Shown: positions 54,801 to 63,979 of the stretch, one piece after another | Position numbering within the stretch: position 1 is the stretch's first letter | Layout: the number at the start of each line of letters is the position of its first letter | Assembly (NCBI GenBank): GCA_041686375.1 | Contig: JAWLEB010000008.1 | Span: 25,446 to 89,445 of the forward strand | Source: JAGXLC01 sp041686375 | Lineage (GTDB): Bacteria > Bacteroidota > Bacteroidia > Bacteroidales > UBA12077 | Direction of reading: 5' to 3' | Length of the DNA stretch: 64,000 nt | Translations under genes and position numbers: made by a program | Notes under the pieces: model-generated | Seen by the model: the letters and a program-made list of their open reading frames with translations, nothing else | What the model was told of the DNA's origin: nothing | The model's database searches: none

Positions 54801-55093
54801 GCAGGCATAACATAAACCTGTCTGCTTCCTGAATATTCCGCAGAGAAAGCAATCCATTCGCCATCCGGAGAAATTTTGGGAAACAACTCAAGGCCTTTAT
54901 GGGATGTGAGCCTTTTTGCATCTCCGCCATCAGCATCAACAGTCCAAATATCGCCCGCATATACAAATGCTATCTTGCCATTGTTAATATCAGGAAATCG
55001 CAACATTCTTAAATCATCTGCTGATTTCAATTGTAAAGATGACATTAAAAAAATCAAAACAGTTGAATACAAAAATAAGGGTAGTTTTTTCAT
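51842..55093 (-). CDS. Tricorn-like S41 family serine protease
   Basis: A 1083-residue exported protein: signal peptide, two TolB/WD40-like beta-propellers (about 25-680), a PDZ domain (about 760-860) and an S41 catalytic domain. The nucleophile Ser963 lies in SSGGDAFPYYF, near the position known for archaeal tricorn Ser965. Such proteases degrade peptides in the periplasm or at the surface. The gene is flanked upstream by the T9SS plug gene in divergent orientation and downstream by its own terminator. Confidence 0.9.
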   Translation of the reverse strand: MKKLPLFLYSTVLIFLMSSLQLKSADDLRMLRFPDINNGKIAFVYAGDIWTVDADGGDAKRLTSHKGLELFPKISPDGEWIAFSAEYSGSRQVYVMPAEGGTPKQLTYYNDVGSMPPRGGFDHVVLDWSPDSRNIFFRANRTPYGERNGKYFMVSIDGGMEKPLEIPEGGFGVLSPDAEKVCYTPISREFRTWKRYKGGRASDLWIYDLEDSHSEQITDFVGTDQIPVWHEDKIYFASDRDTTFNLYSYDLKSKEVNQITEHSEYDVMWPSGSNGMIAYENGGYLYKLDANTGEYEKVTVNINFDNPNILPYYKNVSENIHSFDISPNGKRAIFGARGEIFTVPAENGEIRNVSKTQGIREIYPNWSPDGKYLTYISDASGEYELYLQENKDGAKPEQITHNSTSWKYKALWSPDSEKLLFFDRTLKLKLLDVQTGNVDVVDKSLMHELRDYEFSPDSRWITYSKASDNGNDAVWTYNIAEGEKHKVTDDTFNDRSPVFSKDGNYVFFLSNRDFNLEFSDYEFDYLYNDATKIYALALREDSPKLFEYKSDEVVPDEDPQGKNNNSTGLDEIIIDTQGIHERVMDFPLSSGSYSNLIAVEDGILFIADGKLKRFNISKEKDEVIMENVRRAQITADGKKFIYQFNSDYGIAELKPEQNAKDGKLDLDKMTMKLDPKKEWQQIFEDGGRILRDYFYVENLHGVDWDAIRDKYRKLLPSVSHRADVDYILGEMVAETNTGHCYVNYGDFEKVDRVETGLLGAELKPDKESGRYIIEKIYASENWNDERRNPLTEQGVNIHEGEYLISIDGQDVTTDENPYKFLENKADTRVEITVNEKPAGHGARSYTIRPVKSELSLMYLDWVESRRKMVEDMSDGKIGYIHVPNTSNEGNRELFRGMYAYHNKEALIIDDRYNGGGFIPDVMTDLLDRETLSYWYRRGLKPDKTPSIAHDGPKAMLINHYSSSGGDAFPYYFKKKDLGVVIGTRTWGGLVGISGNASLFDGGYIAVPTFGIFNEEGEWIIEGVGVYPDIEVVDKPHKIAKGEDPSLEKAVDVLLKKLEENPPEEVTPPEAPDRSGWIEENIRE

Positions 55094-55269
55094 AATACTC
55101 GATTTTGTTAATAATGATTAGACCTCATAAAGTTACATTATATTCATAAAAATACATCAAAAATTTTTGAAGCATGCAAAAGAATATGGTGAAGTATAAT
55201 CATTCCTGTATGATTTTGATATAGAACATTCTTGAAGCTTATTAAAAGAATACAACAAAAATTTTTTCC

Positions 55270-55277
55270 TATTTTTG
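55270..55277 (+). promoter_or_regulatory. Bacteroidota -7 box for the T9SS plug gene
   Basis: TATTTTTG followed by CA matches TAnnTTTG, about 134 bases before the start of the plug-protein gene. It sits in the 317-base divergent region (55094-55410) between the plug gene and the tricorn-like protease gene; nothing else was recognised there. Confidence 0.45.
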
Positions 55278-55410
55278 CATTTACAAAGCTTAAAAATGGC
55301 AGAGAAAGATCTCTCACCATAATAAAATTATTAATTTAAACAAATCAAATATTACTTGTATAATAACAAATCACCCAAATCACGCATTTAGCAAATCAAA
55401 ATATTAATAT

Positions 55411-56679
55411 ATGCAAAACCGGCTCATTAAACTATTCATCGTTTTCTCTCTGACCTTTGCAACGTATAGCGCATTTTCTCAGGTAATTGAAGAAAAATCC
55501 TATAAAGATGACATTAAATCCGTTCAAATCTTTAAAAACAATGAACAACTGAACTTACCCGTCATCAGCCTGGATAGAGATGAGAAAATCACACTTCGTT
55601 TTGACGAGCTGGCAGGTAATTCAAAACAATATTCATATAAGATCATTCATTGCGATGCCAACTGGGAACCATCAGATATAAATGAGCATGAATATGTCAC
55701 CGGTCAACATAGAAACGAAATAAAAAAAGTACAAAGTTCTTTTAATACCATAATTCCTTATTATCATTATAAGTTAGACATCCCGAATCATGATGTTCAA
55801 CCTAGGATTTCAGGAAATTATACGATTTTGGTATTTGAAAATTATGACGAGGGAGATACAGTAGTCACAGCCAGGTTCCGGGTAACAGAGGATATAGCTG
55901 ATGTTTCAGCGGAAGTAGAACATTTTAACAGAATGTCGCAGGAAAAAGCCAATCAGCAAGTGAATATAAAGGTGAATACCCAATCAGAAAATATTACCCA
56001 GCCTTCTTCAGAGCAAATAAAGATTGCTGTTCAGAAAAATTATCATGGAGAGAGACTTATAGAAGATGTTAGTCCGACCGGAATTCAGGGCAACACTTTA
56101 ACATATCAAAATATTAAGCAGTTGGCATTTAAGGGAGGTAATGAATTTCGTCATTTCAACACCAAATCCACGAAGCATGCTGGTGAAAATATCCAGCAAA
56201 TCGACTATATAAAAAATAATTTTCACGTTTACCTAAACCCTGATGAAGACTTGTCTTATAAAGAGTATAAGGATAAGGACGATATCAACGGAAGATTCTA
56301 TGTAGATAAAGAACGGGTGGATGATCCTTTTTTGGAAGCAGACTATGTTTATGTTTATTTCACATTGTTTGACGACCAGCCAAATCTTGAGGGAGGAGTT
56401 TATATTACAGGAGGATTTAACAACTGGAAAAAGAATAAGAACAATCAAATGAATTATAATGGAGAGGAAAAAGCATATGAAAAAAGGCTGCTTTTAAAAC
56501 AAGGATTTTATAATTATAAATATGTTCAGAAAGATTATAACGGCTATAATCCGTATTTCTATTCGGACAATCACTATCAAACTGAAAATGAGTATCAAAT
56601 CTATATCTACATCAAAGATTTCTCACAGGGCTATGACCGTCTGATTGGACATACAGTCCTCACTACTCCAAATCTATGA
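55411..56679 (+). CDS. Type IX secretion system plug protein (DUF5103)
   Basis: A 422-residue protein with a signal peptide (to about residue 24, SAFSQ) and beta-rich domains of the DUF5103 family, including IIHCDANWEPSDINEHEY and PNLEGGVYITGGFNNWKKN. In Flavobacterium johnsoniae the Plug protein seals the SprA translocon of the T9SS. The signature and composition support this call. It confirms that the organism has a T9SS and agrees with the sorting domains on the proteins at 8824 and 29497. Confidence 0.85.
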   Translation: MQNRLIKLFIVFSLTFATYSAFSQVIEEKSYKDDIKSVQIFKNNEQLNLPVISLDRDEKITLRFDELAGNSKQYSYKIIHCDANWEPSDINEHEYVTGQHRNEIKKVQSSFNTIIPYYHYKLDIPNHDVQPRISGNYTILVFENYDEGDTVVTARFRVTEDIADVSAEVEHFNRMSQEKANQQVNIKVNTQSENITQPSSEQIKIAVQKNYHGERLIEDVSPTGIQGNTLTYQNIKQLAFKGGNEFRHFNTKSTKHAGENIQQIDYIKNNFHVYLNPDEDLSYKEYKDKDDINGRFYVDKERVDDPFLEADYVYVYFTLFDDQPNLEGGVYITGGFNNWKKNKNNQMNYNGEEKAYEKRLLLKQGFYNYKYVQKDYNGYNPYFYSDNHYQTENEYQIYIYIKDFSQGYDRLIGHTVLTTPNL

Positions 56680-56853
56680 CGGTTTTATTGAAGTTTACAA
56701 ACAGTTCAAAACCCGCTTCAGCGGACATTTGGTTATGAAATACCAACTACCATGCGGTTATTTGCTGTAGCCCTGAATTTCATATAATCATGTCACCAAA
56801 GAATTCGGAAATTCATTTTACCGCCAACTAAAGATGGATATGTTACACTTTCC

Positions 56854-57522
56854 CTACTTGCCTTCAAAAACCAGTGCGTCCGGAGAGGCTCCCAGTTTTT
56901 CAAGTGTTTTGGTCAATTGCTCGGTCATTGCAGGTGGGCCACAGATATAGAAAGGTTTGCTAAAATCCTTCACATGTATTCGCAGAAAGTTCTCATCTAT
57001 CATGTCCTGATAATAATTCCGGTTCTCCTCATCAGTTAGAGTAAACAATACATTATTATCCAACATATTTTCAAATTCATCCTCTAAAATTATATCCCCT
57101 TTTGTTTTATTCGAGAAAAAGAGAACATTACCATCTATTGCATTTTTCCTGTATAAATCTCTGAATATGGCAATAAAAGGAGTTATCCCGGCGCCTCCGG
57201 CAATAAAATATCCTGGTCCTTTATACTGTATAGCACCCCATGGGTTATTGATTATCAGTTCATCACCGACCTCCAAATTATCCAGTTCAGCCGTAACACC
57301 ATTATGCTCTTTATAAATTTTAATAACAAATTCAAGGTTTTCATTATCCTTTAAAGAAGTGAAGGTAAACGGCCTTTTTTCATTTATTAAATCGAGCTTA
57401 TTAATGGAAACAACTGTCGCTTGTCCTGGAATAAAAGTGTATCCTTCAGGCTTTTCAACAACAAACTCTTTTACATCGTGAGTAATTTGATTTATTTGTA
57501 ATATTTTAACCTTATGTTCCAT
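56854..57522 (-). CDS. FAD-binding ferredoxin-NADP reductase-like protein
   Basis: A 222-residue FNR-like oxidoreductase: RPFTFTS (50-56) binds FAD and GGAGITPF (109-116) NAD(P)H, with FYICGPPAMTEQL near the C-terminus. No iron-sulfur or ferredoxin domain is fused. Partner and substrate are unknown; a flavodoxin or ferredoxin reductase role is likely. Confidence 0.9.
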   Translation of the reverse strand: MEHKVKILQINQITHDVKEFVVEKPEGYTFIPGQATVVSINKLDLINEKRPFTFTSLKDNENLEFVIKIYKEHNGVTAELDNLEVGDELIINNPWGAIQYKGPGYFIAGGAGITPFIAIFRDLYRKNAIDGNVLFFSNKTKGDIILEDEFENMLDNNVLFTLTDEENRNYYQDMIDENFLRIHVKDFSKPFYICGPPAMTEQLTKTLEKLGASPDALVFEGK

Positions 57523-57704
57523 GGTTTGTTCCTTTAAAATCTTTTAGGAAAATGTTAAAAATTATTAGATATTATACAATAAAAAAAAGCTATTGTTTAA
57601 TTCTGCGCGATGTCCAAAACTAAAAATAATTAAATTAATAATGGACATAAAGCTCCAAGTCAAAAATTTTCTGCTTTTCAATGCGCCAAAGAATCCTACA
57701 CCGG

Positions 57705-60700
57705 TTATTTATCTATAATAACAAACTCTACCCTCCTGTTTAACCGGCGTCCTTTTTTTGCCTTGTTATCAGCCACAGGTATTGTTTCTCCAAAACCTTT
57801 TGTTTCTACTCTCTCCTTAGTGATACCACTATCAATCAGATAATTCTTTACCACTTCAGCGCGATCATTTGAAAGCTCCAGATTATATTCTTGTGTCCCT
57901 TTACTATCTGCATGTCCCTCCAATCGAATTTTAATCTGACCGTTCTCCTTCAAAAAATGTACAATTTGATTGAGCTCCCCATAAGACGAACTTTTCAAAG
58001 TAGCTTTGTCGAAATCAAAAAACACATTATCCAGAGTAACTTTCGCACCCTTATCAATCTCAGAAATATAAATATCTTTTTCTATTATTTTTTCGTCTAT
58101 AGATGTCAAATCAACATGAAGACTTTGCAGGGCAAAATTTTCCTTTTCCGCAACTATCCGGTATTGTTTATCTGATTGTAGCCTAAAGTCAAACATACCA
58201 TCCTTATCAGTTTTGAACTTATCAATAAGAGTATTATTATCCAAATCAAAACACTGAACCTCAGATAATAAAGGCAGACTATCCTTTTTATTTAAAACAC
58301 GACCTTTAAATGCTATATCCGGTTCATCAGTCCCCTCACCCAGTATATTGATGCTTTCTACTATATCCATCCCATGAAAAATCAAGTTCAGATTTGCATT
58401 TAATCTACCCGTCTCTTTTGGTGTAAATACGAGCGTAAGTTCTGTCTCATCCCCCGGTTTTATCTTAGATGTAAAGTCACCGGGATCAATTTCAAAAGAT
58501 TGCATTGAGGATCCGGATAAATAAATGTCAGCAATTGTCAATGGAATTTCTCCGGTATTCCTAAGCGCCGTAACAATTGTATCTTTTTCATGAAATACGG
58601 GAAGCTTCCCCATGTCAACATATCGGGCAGGAATTTCATATTCAGACGAAATCCCAATTCCTGTTAAAGATTCACTCAAAGTATCTGTAGGAGTTATTAC
58701 AGCTATTTCCGCTTCTCTAGGACCTGCTTGTGATGGTGTGAAATTAAATTCCAGGTCACAGGAACTATCGGGTTCCACAGTGCCATCTGTTAATCCTGAT
58801 ACAATATTAAACTCATCATTATGGGTTCCCCGGATTTCAATGTTTTTAATTTGAATGGGATGTTGAGTATTATTTTGTAAAAAATCCTGCACTAAAGTAT
58901 CCCTTGGTCTTTCTAATTGCTGTTTCCCCATTTCAACCTTTTCGAATTCCGGTCTGGGGGAAATTATGCGAAACGTGCTATCTGATACATCTTTCTGGAA
59001 CGGAATAATTTTACTGATTAACTGTATCCTGACTTTCCCTTTATTATCAACAGTTAAAAGCCGTTGCCCTCTGTGTCCGAATTCAGCATTACGGAACCAA
59101 TTCCCTTCGCCGGCAAAAATTTTATCCAGAAGCGTTCCTGTTTTTAGTTCCCAAATACAGGCCGTTCCATCCCTGCTGGTAGTCACCAGATAGTTACCAT
59201 CAGGACTAAACCGCGTTGTATATACTCTTCTGTGATGATCATTATTTCTGCTTACCAGCTTTCCTTTGTCTACATCCCAAACTGCAAATGTTCCATCCTT
59301 GCTTGAAGAAGCAACATATTTCCCATCTGGAGAAAAAGCAACACTATATACCAGATCCCTATGTACTTTTAACGCCTTAAGATGAGTCTTTCTGGACAGA
59401 TCCCATATCCGAACGATATTATCGTCTCCGGCAGAAGCCAGTAACTGATTATCCGGACTAATGTCTATATCCATTACCCACCCCAAATGACTTTTAACAC
59501 TACCTTCCAACTCCCCCGATTCAACATTCCAGAACCTTATCACTCCATCATCGCTAGCGGTCACAATACTCTTATCTTCCTTATCAAAAATCGCTTTATT
59601 AATTCCCCAATAATTTATATTCAGAATATTTTCAAGCACACCCGTGTTAAGAGAAAAAATTCTGGCCGTACCATCTTTACTAGCTGACACCAGCAATTCT
59701 TCATCTGAATTACTTTTTGCATTATAAACCAACTCATCATGAAATTTAAATTCCTGAATAAATCTTCCTGTTTCAGCATCCCATAATTTAATGGTATAAT
59801 CTTTCTCAGAAGTAATAATGAAAGTACCATCTGCACTCAATGTAGCATTATGAGCAGAATAGTTTTTATCATACAAAGATGTGAGATCAATGATATTGGC
59901 ACTCCCTTCACTTTTTGTTTCCTGAGTAACTTTAACCAAATTTTTCTTTCCTACCTGCGCCGGGATTTTCCATTTGGTATTCAATCCGGTAGACTTTTCT
60001 ATAAAACTCCAATCCTTCCCCTGATTTGCAGAATAATATAACTGAACGGAATCAACCTTTTCTATTCCATCCCATTGAAGTTCTGTGTCAACACCTACAG
60101 AAAACACCTCTCCTCCGTTCGGAGCGACTAAGCTAAGCGGGGTCTCAGATTCAGAGACATGGGAATCCCTTATATAAATTTTCACATCAGAGCATTTATC
60201 TGTATTTATGGTAAATTTGGTAAACCCGGGACCTTCTTCATTACTCATTTTATTTAAAGTAATATCCGTTTTTTGATTTTTCTTCAGCATAAATGGAATG
60301 TCTTTTTCAGTTATCAGAGTATATTTCTCTGTTTCATCCTGCATGCTAACATCTTCAATTTCAAAGTCTGAATTCATTGCTTGCAAACTAACCTTTTTGG
60401 AATTATCAAGAGAATCATCCTCAAAAACCATAAAATAAGAATCCGCATGCAATCTTGTTATGTATTTCTCCGGGATGTGGTAATTCAACGTATCAGATAG
60501 ATTATTAGCATTAATCGTCAGATTTACTAATGATTGACAGGCGGATGGACTTTCCCATACCATTTCACCAAAAGATTCCGACTTTGCTCTGACGAAAATT
60601 TCATTATATATATCCTGAGCTTCTTGTATAGTTCGCACATTGCTATAATACTTCCCCCCTGTTTGATTAGCAATATTTTTCAAAATATCAGGGATCTCTA

Positions 60701-61382
60701 ATTCAACTGCAACCGGAAAAACCGTAACATTTTCCTGATTAGCCAGTTGTATAATTTTATCTTCGTTTCCTTCTCCCTTCCCATCAGTCATCAGGATAAC
60801 AACTTTTTTGTTCTTACCTCCTTTAGCTATTTCCATTGCACCAGCAAACGGCATAAGGAATGCAGCATTATAATTTGTCCCTCCTCGTGCTGAAATGGAA
60901 TTCAATTTATCGGTAAGTTCTTTTTTATCTGTTGTAAAATCACAATTTAAATAGTTAAGGTGATCAAAACTTGTTATGGCACATTCAGACTGTTCCATAT
61001 CCATCATTTCAATAAATGACCTGCCTGCTTTTTTGGCTATCTCAATGCGTTTACCAATCATAGAAGATGATACATCAAAAACCAAAACCACGGATAAGGA
61101 ATTCAGTTGATCCCGCTTTGGAAGCTGAAGGGAAATAAGCTCTGCCGGTTCATCATTTTCTTTAATGTCTATACTACTTTTTGATAATGACCTTTCGTTA
61201 TCTGACTTTTCATAAATAAACTTTGCAGTAACATAGGGATATTCATCAGTCTCAATATCGAATATATTCAAATATTGTCCGAAACTAAGAGCAGGAAAAA
61301 AAAACAACATACCCGACAAAAGTAATAATAGCAGGGCTTTATTACGGACAAAACAGAAGATATATAAAACAGTATTAATCAT
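57705..61382 (-). CDS. VWA-WD40-ASH-OmpA envelope protein (PorE-like architecture)
   Basis: A roughly 1225-residue protein from the ATG at 61382 (a TTG two codons upstream is less likely). The order of parts is: signal peptide, VWA domain with MIDAS DVSSSM (about 95-260), FN3/Ig-like part, a WD40 propeller (about 515-800), two ASPM-SPD2-Hydin-like domains (about 850-1040), a CarboxypepD_reg-like domain (about 1050-1110) and a C-terminal OmpA domain (GHADSKGTQEYN) that binds peptidoglycan. PorE, the T9SS outer-membrane/peptidoglycan anchor, has WD40, carboxypeptidase-regulatory-like and OmpA parts in the same order; here a VWA replaces the PorE TPR. The OmpH-like and PorP/SprF-like genes upstream on the same strand support a T9SS or gliding role. 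Confidence 0.85.
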   Translation of the reverse strand: MINTVLYIFCFVRNKALLLLLLSGMLFFFPALSFGQYLNIFDIETDEYPYVTAKFIYEKSDNERSLSKSSIDIKENDEPAELISLQLPKRDQLNSLSVVLVFDVSSSMIGKRIEIAKKAGRSFIEMMDMEQSECAITSFDHLNYLNCDFTTDKKELTDKLNSISARGGTNYNAAFLMPFAGAMEIAKGGKNKKVVILMTDGKGEGNEDKIIQLANQENVTVFPVAVELEIPDILKNIANQTGGKYYSNVRTIQEAQDIYNEIFVRAKSESFGEMVWESPSACQSLVNLTINANNLSDTLNYHIPEKYITRLHADSYFMVFEDDSLDNSKKVSLQAMNSDFEIEDVSMQDETEKYTLITEKDIPFMLKKNQKTDITLNKMSNEEGPGFTKFTINTDKCSDVKIYIRDSHVSESETPLSLVAPNGGEVFSVGVDTELQWDGIEKVDSVQLYYSANQGKDWSFIEKSTGLNTKWKIPAQVGKKNLVKVTQETKSEGSANIIDLTSLYDKNYSAHNATLSADGTFIITSEKDYTIKLWDAETGRFIQEFKFHDELVYNAKSNSDEELLVSASKDGTARIFSLNTGVLENILNINYWGINKAIFDKEDKSIVTASDDGVIRFWNVESGELEGSVKSHLGWVMDIDISPDNQLLASAGDDNIVRIWDLSRKTHLKALKVHRDLVYSVAFSPDGKYVASSSKDGTFAVWDVDKGKLVSRNNDHHRRVYTTRFSPDGNYLVTTSRDGTACIWELKTGTLLDKIFAGEGNWFRNAEFGHRGQRLLTVDNKGKVRIQLISKIIPFQKDVSDSTFRIISPRPEFEKVEMGKQQLERPRDTLVQDFLQNNTQHPIQIKNIEIRGTHNDEFNIVSGLTDGTVEPDSSCDLEFNFTPSQAGPREAEIAVITPTDTLSESLTGIGISSEYEIPARYVDMGKLPVFHEKDTIVTALRNTGEIPLTIADIYLSGSSMQSFEIDPGDFTSKIKPGDETELTLVFTPKETGRLNANLNLIFHGMDIVESINILGEGTDEPDIAFKGRVLNKKDSLPLLSEVQCFDLDNNTLIDKFKTDKDGMFDFRLQSDKQYRIVAEKENFALQSLHVDLTSIDEKIIEKDIYISEIDKGAKVTLDNVFFDFDKATLKSSSYGELNQIVHFLKENGQIKIRLEGHADSKGTQEYNLELSNDRAEVVKNYLIDSGITKERVETKGFGETIPVADNKAKKGRRLNRRVEFVIIDK

Positions 61383-61469
61383 GAACAATTATCAATTATC
61401 ATATTAAAATTAACAAATGGATTCAAAAAATAGCAAAAAAAGAAAACCTTTCCATATATAAAACAAAAA

Positions 61470-61491
61470 AATCGCCCTAAATCAGGCGATT
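61470..61491 (-). terminator. Rho-independent terminator after the OmpH-like gene
   Basis: On the minus strand AATCGCC (61491-61485) pairs with GGCGATT (61476-61470) around an 8-base loop, followed by a long T-run. It separates the OmpH-like gene from the VWA-WD40-OmpA gene. Confidence 0.85.
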
Positions 61492-61525
61492 CTCATAAAA
61501 GTGAAAAATATTTTCAACTCATCTA

Positions 61526-62158
61526 TTATTCATTCTCTTTAGCATATTCCTCGTTTAATCCTTTAAGAACATCCTTCGTTACATTAAATTGTTTCGCTTT
61601 GTATAATATCGGGCCTCCGAAGGAATAGCTTAGCACATAATGAAAATCATTTTCTTTGGCGTATTCATCCAGATAATCCATAATATTATTCAATACCTGC
61701 CTGTTAATAACCTCTTCTTTTTCTGAAAGTTCCGATGTAACCTGGTCTCTCATCTGATAAAGCTGCTGTTCCTTCTGTCCTAACTCTTGCTGTGCAATTT
61801 GCGCCCTTGATCGTGTCATTAACCCTTTATTCACTTTTTCTTGCATTTCTTGATATTCCTCTCTTAATTGCTGTGATCTCGTCTGGAGTTTTGACATGGA
61901 TTCATTTTGCTCACGTTCATATTCAGCTCTTTTATCAACATACATGTCATATTCTTCCAGTAAAGAATCCAGATTGACATAGGCAACTCTTAACTGTTCA
62001 TAACTTTTAAATTCTTCTTCCGATACTTTTTCCGAATCTGTTTTCTTTGTTTCTTCAAAAGGTTTTCCGTCTCCTGCAAATTGAAAATAAAACAGTATAA
62101 TCACTGCAATCAACAGAACAATATTAAAAATTGGGCTTAGCTTAGTAAGTTTATTCAT
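61526..62158 (-). CDS. OmpH/Skp-like periplasmic chaperone
   Basis: A 210-residue protein with an N-terminal membrane segment (about 10-28) and a long Gln/Glu-rich coiled coil (about 60-160), ending in a beta strand FHYVLSYSFGG. This matches OmpH/Skp, which protects unfolded outer-membrane proteins in the periplasm. It sits between the PorP/SprF-like gene and the large OmpA-type gene, with a terminator after it. Confidence 0.87.
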   Translation of the reverse strand: MNKLTKLSPIFNIVLLIAVIILFYFQFAGDGKPFEETKKTDSEKVSEEEFKSYEQLRVAYVNLDSLLEEYDMYVDKRAEYEREQNESMSKLQTRSQQLREEYQEMQEKVNKGLMTRSRAQIAQQELGQKEQQLYQMRDQVTSELSEKEEVINRQVLNNIMDYLDEYAKENDFHYVLSYSFGGPILYKAKQFNVTKDVLKGLNEEYAKENE

Positions 62159-62379
62159 TAGTATAAAGTTTAATGATTAGTTTCACAATCTGAGACTTAT
62201 TGTTACAAAAATCTCCATTTTTTAATTCTGCAATCCATGAAACTCTCCTGATTTGAACATAGTATTTGGCGTACTTTGGTAAATAAGGGTTTCATTGTAT
62301 TAATATTTTGTTAAACAATAGGCAAATATAAAGTAAAGGAATGCTTTTTAAAAAAAAATAAAATTTTTTCTATAAAAAA

Positions 62380-63393
62380 TTACAGTCCCGCCGCTCCCCC
62401 TGGACAAGGATCAATTCTTCCTTTCTCTTCTGGGGTAAGATATTCTCCAAAGGAAAAAACAAAAGAAATTTCATGAGCTCCATGAGATAGTCCAGATAGC
62501 TCTGAGATAGTTACATCATAGCTATAACCTATAGAAAAATCATCTATTGAATAACCCAATAAAACAGATACTGCATCACTTGTTGAATATTCTTTAAAGA
62601 GTGGAATACCTCTGTACCAAAAACCAATCATAAAAGGTTGTTTGTTCCAATAAATCCCCAGACTAAGCTGTGAATTATTTCCCTGTTGTTTAAAATGAAA
62701 AGCAGGAAAAATGCTCTCAAAAGTTCTCCTCTTGTATTTTTTTCCTATGGGAATTCTTGAACCTCCAAATACGGAATATTTCACCGGTAAAAAAACTTCC
62801 TCACCAGATAGAGCATTATTGGGTCTAAGTAAATGGTCTGCTGTAAGACCAAGCCAATATCGGTCAGAAAGGAAGATAGCAGAAGCGGATGCATCAATAT
62901 CCCAAGCATACTCCTGAGGTCTAGGTTCTGTGCGTGTAGGATTATCATCAATTAGTTCATTGCCAAATGTTAACCTGTGAAATTGAAGCTGCTGCTGTGT
63001 ATAATAAAATCCAATTCCGGGCAATACCCTCCAGTTATCGTCTAATTGGATATGATAAGCATACATCAAACCAAGATTGGTTGTAGATAATTTTCCCGTG
63101 CCAGCTTGTTCACGTAACATTTGTACTCCCACACCACTATTTATTGAATGAATAAAATGATCATATGAAACGGCATAAGTCACAAATGATTTAGGTAATG
63201 ATGGCCATTGATCGCGATAATTAAGACTAATCCTTTTCCCTTTTGTACTCCCTGAGAAAGAAGGAGACAAATAGAGCGGAGAAGCATAAAATTGAGTAAA
63301 TTGAGGATCCTGACTAAATGAATTAAAACTCAATAATAGCAGTACTAATCCCCCTAAAAAAAATTTTGTGTACATACCTCCTTTACTTATCAT
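62380..63393 (-). CDS. PorP/SprF-family T9SS-associated outer-membrane protein
   Basis: A 337-residue barrel protein with a signal peptide and the family start DPQFTQFYASPLYLSPSFSG after it. PorP/SprF proteins are outer-membrane parts of T9SS and gliding machinery and work with OmpA-like PorE/SprE partners. The downstream OmpH-like and VWA-WD40-OmpA genes fit this. A possible alternative start at Met7 (63375) cannot be excluded. Confidence 0.92.
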   Translation of the reverse strand: MISKGGMYTKFFLGGLVLLLLSFNSFSQDPQFTQFYASPLYLSPSFSGSTKGKRISLNYRDQWPSLPKSFVTYAVSYDHFIHSINSGVGVQMLREQAGTGKLSTTNLGLMYAYHIQLDDNWRVLPGIGFYYTQQQLQFHRLTFGNELIDDNPTRTEPRPQEYAWDIDASASAIFLSDRYWLGLTADHLLRPNNALSGEEVFLPVKYSVFGGSRIPIGKKYKRRTFESIFPAFHFKQQGNNSQLSLGIYWNKQPFMIGFWYRGIPLFKEYSTSDAVSVLLGYSIDDFSIGYSYDVTISELSGLSHGAHEISFVFSFGEYLTPEEKGRIDPCPGGAAGL

Positions 63394-63843
63394 AAAATAA
63401 TCTTAAAGATATACGATAATGATATTAAAATTGTTATAATACATTGAAAAAATATTCTACCCCGTAACAATACAGGTAAACCCTTAATCTTTTAGTTCTT
63501 ATCTCTCTACAAAGCAAGAGGTTATTGACATACCAATAAGAAATAAATCTCAGATAATGAAACTAATAAGATAACTTTATACCAATAAAAATTTTAAGAT
63601 CTTATGTGTTCCAAATTTACTATTACCCCTTTCAACGAATGTTTCTAAAGCCTATTTCTGCTAATTTGACATAACTTTGCTTACAGATGCTCTCCACTTT
63701 ATCGGTATGATTGTTTAATTTTTTATTTTCCATAGTATTCAACAATATTTTCATAATTTTTATATTTTTGCACGGTTGATATCTGTTTTTTTAAGTAGAA
63801 AACAGGATTGGCGAGAAATTCATAATCTTGACAATCAACACAA
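63394..63843. other. Intergenic region upstream of tRNA-Pro
   Basis: About 450 A/T-rich bases. A TATTTTTG (-7) box followed by CA lies at 63763-63770, 73 bases before the tRNA, and a TAAATTTG box on the minus strand at 63612-63619 might serve the PorP-like gene. No gene or other structure was seen. Confidence 0.5.
63763..63770 (+). promoter_or_regulatory. Bacteroidota -7 box upstream of tRNA-Pro
   Basis: TATTTTTG followed by CACGG matches TAnnTTTG about 74 bases before the tRNA gene. No strong -33 element was seen. Confidence 0.4.
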
Positions 63844-63918
63844 CGGGATGTAGCTCAGCACGGTTAGAGTACTCGTCTGGGGGGCGAGGGGCCGCCAGTT
63901 CAAATCTGGCCATCCCGA
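63844..63918 (+). tRNA. tRNA-Pro (GGG anticodon)
   Basis: A full cloverleaf: acceptor CGGGATG/CATCCCG, D arm GCTC...GAGT, anticodon arm CTCGT-CTGGGGG-GCGAG giving GGG (Pro), and T arm GCCAG-TTCAAAT-CTGGC. CCA is not encoded. A strong hairpin terminator follows. Confidence 0.95.
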
Positions 63919-63941
63919 CAAAATGACAGTCATCAAAAAAC

Positions 63942-63979
63942 AAAAGCCTGCAAATCTTATGATTTTCAGGCTTTTTTAT
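63942..63979 (+). terminator. Rho-independent terminator after tRNA-Pro
   Basis: AAAAGCCTG...AAATC pairs with GATTT...CAGGCTTTT across a 4-base loop (one mismatched position), followed by TTTATTTTT. It ends the tRNA transcript about 25 bases past its 3-prime end. Confidence 0.9.
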
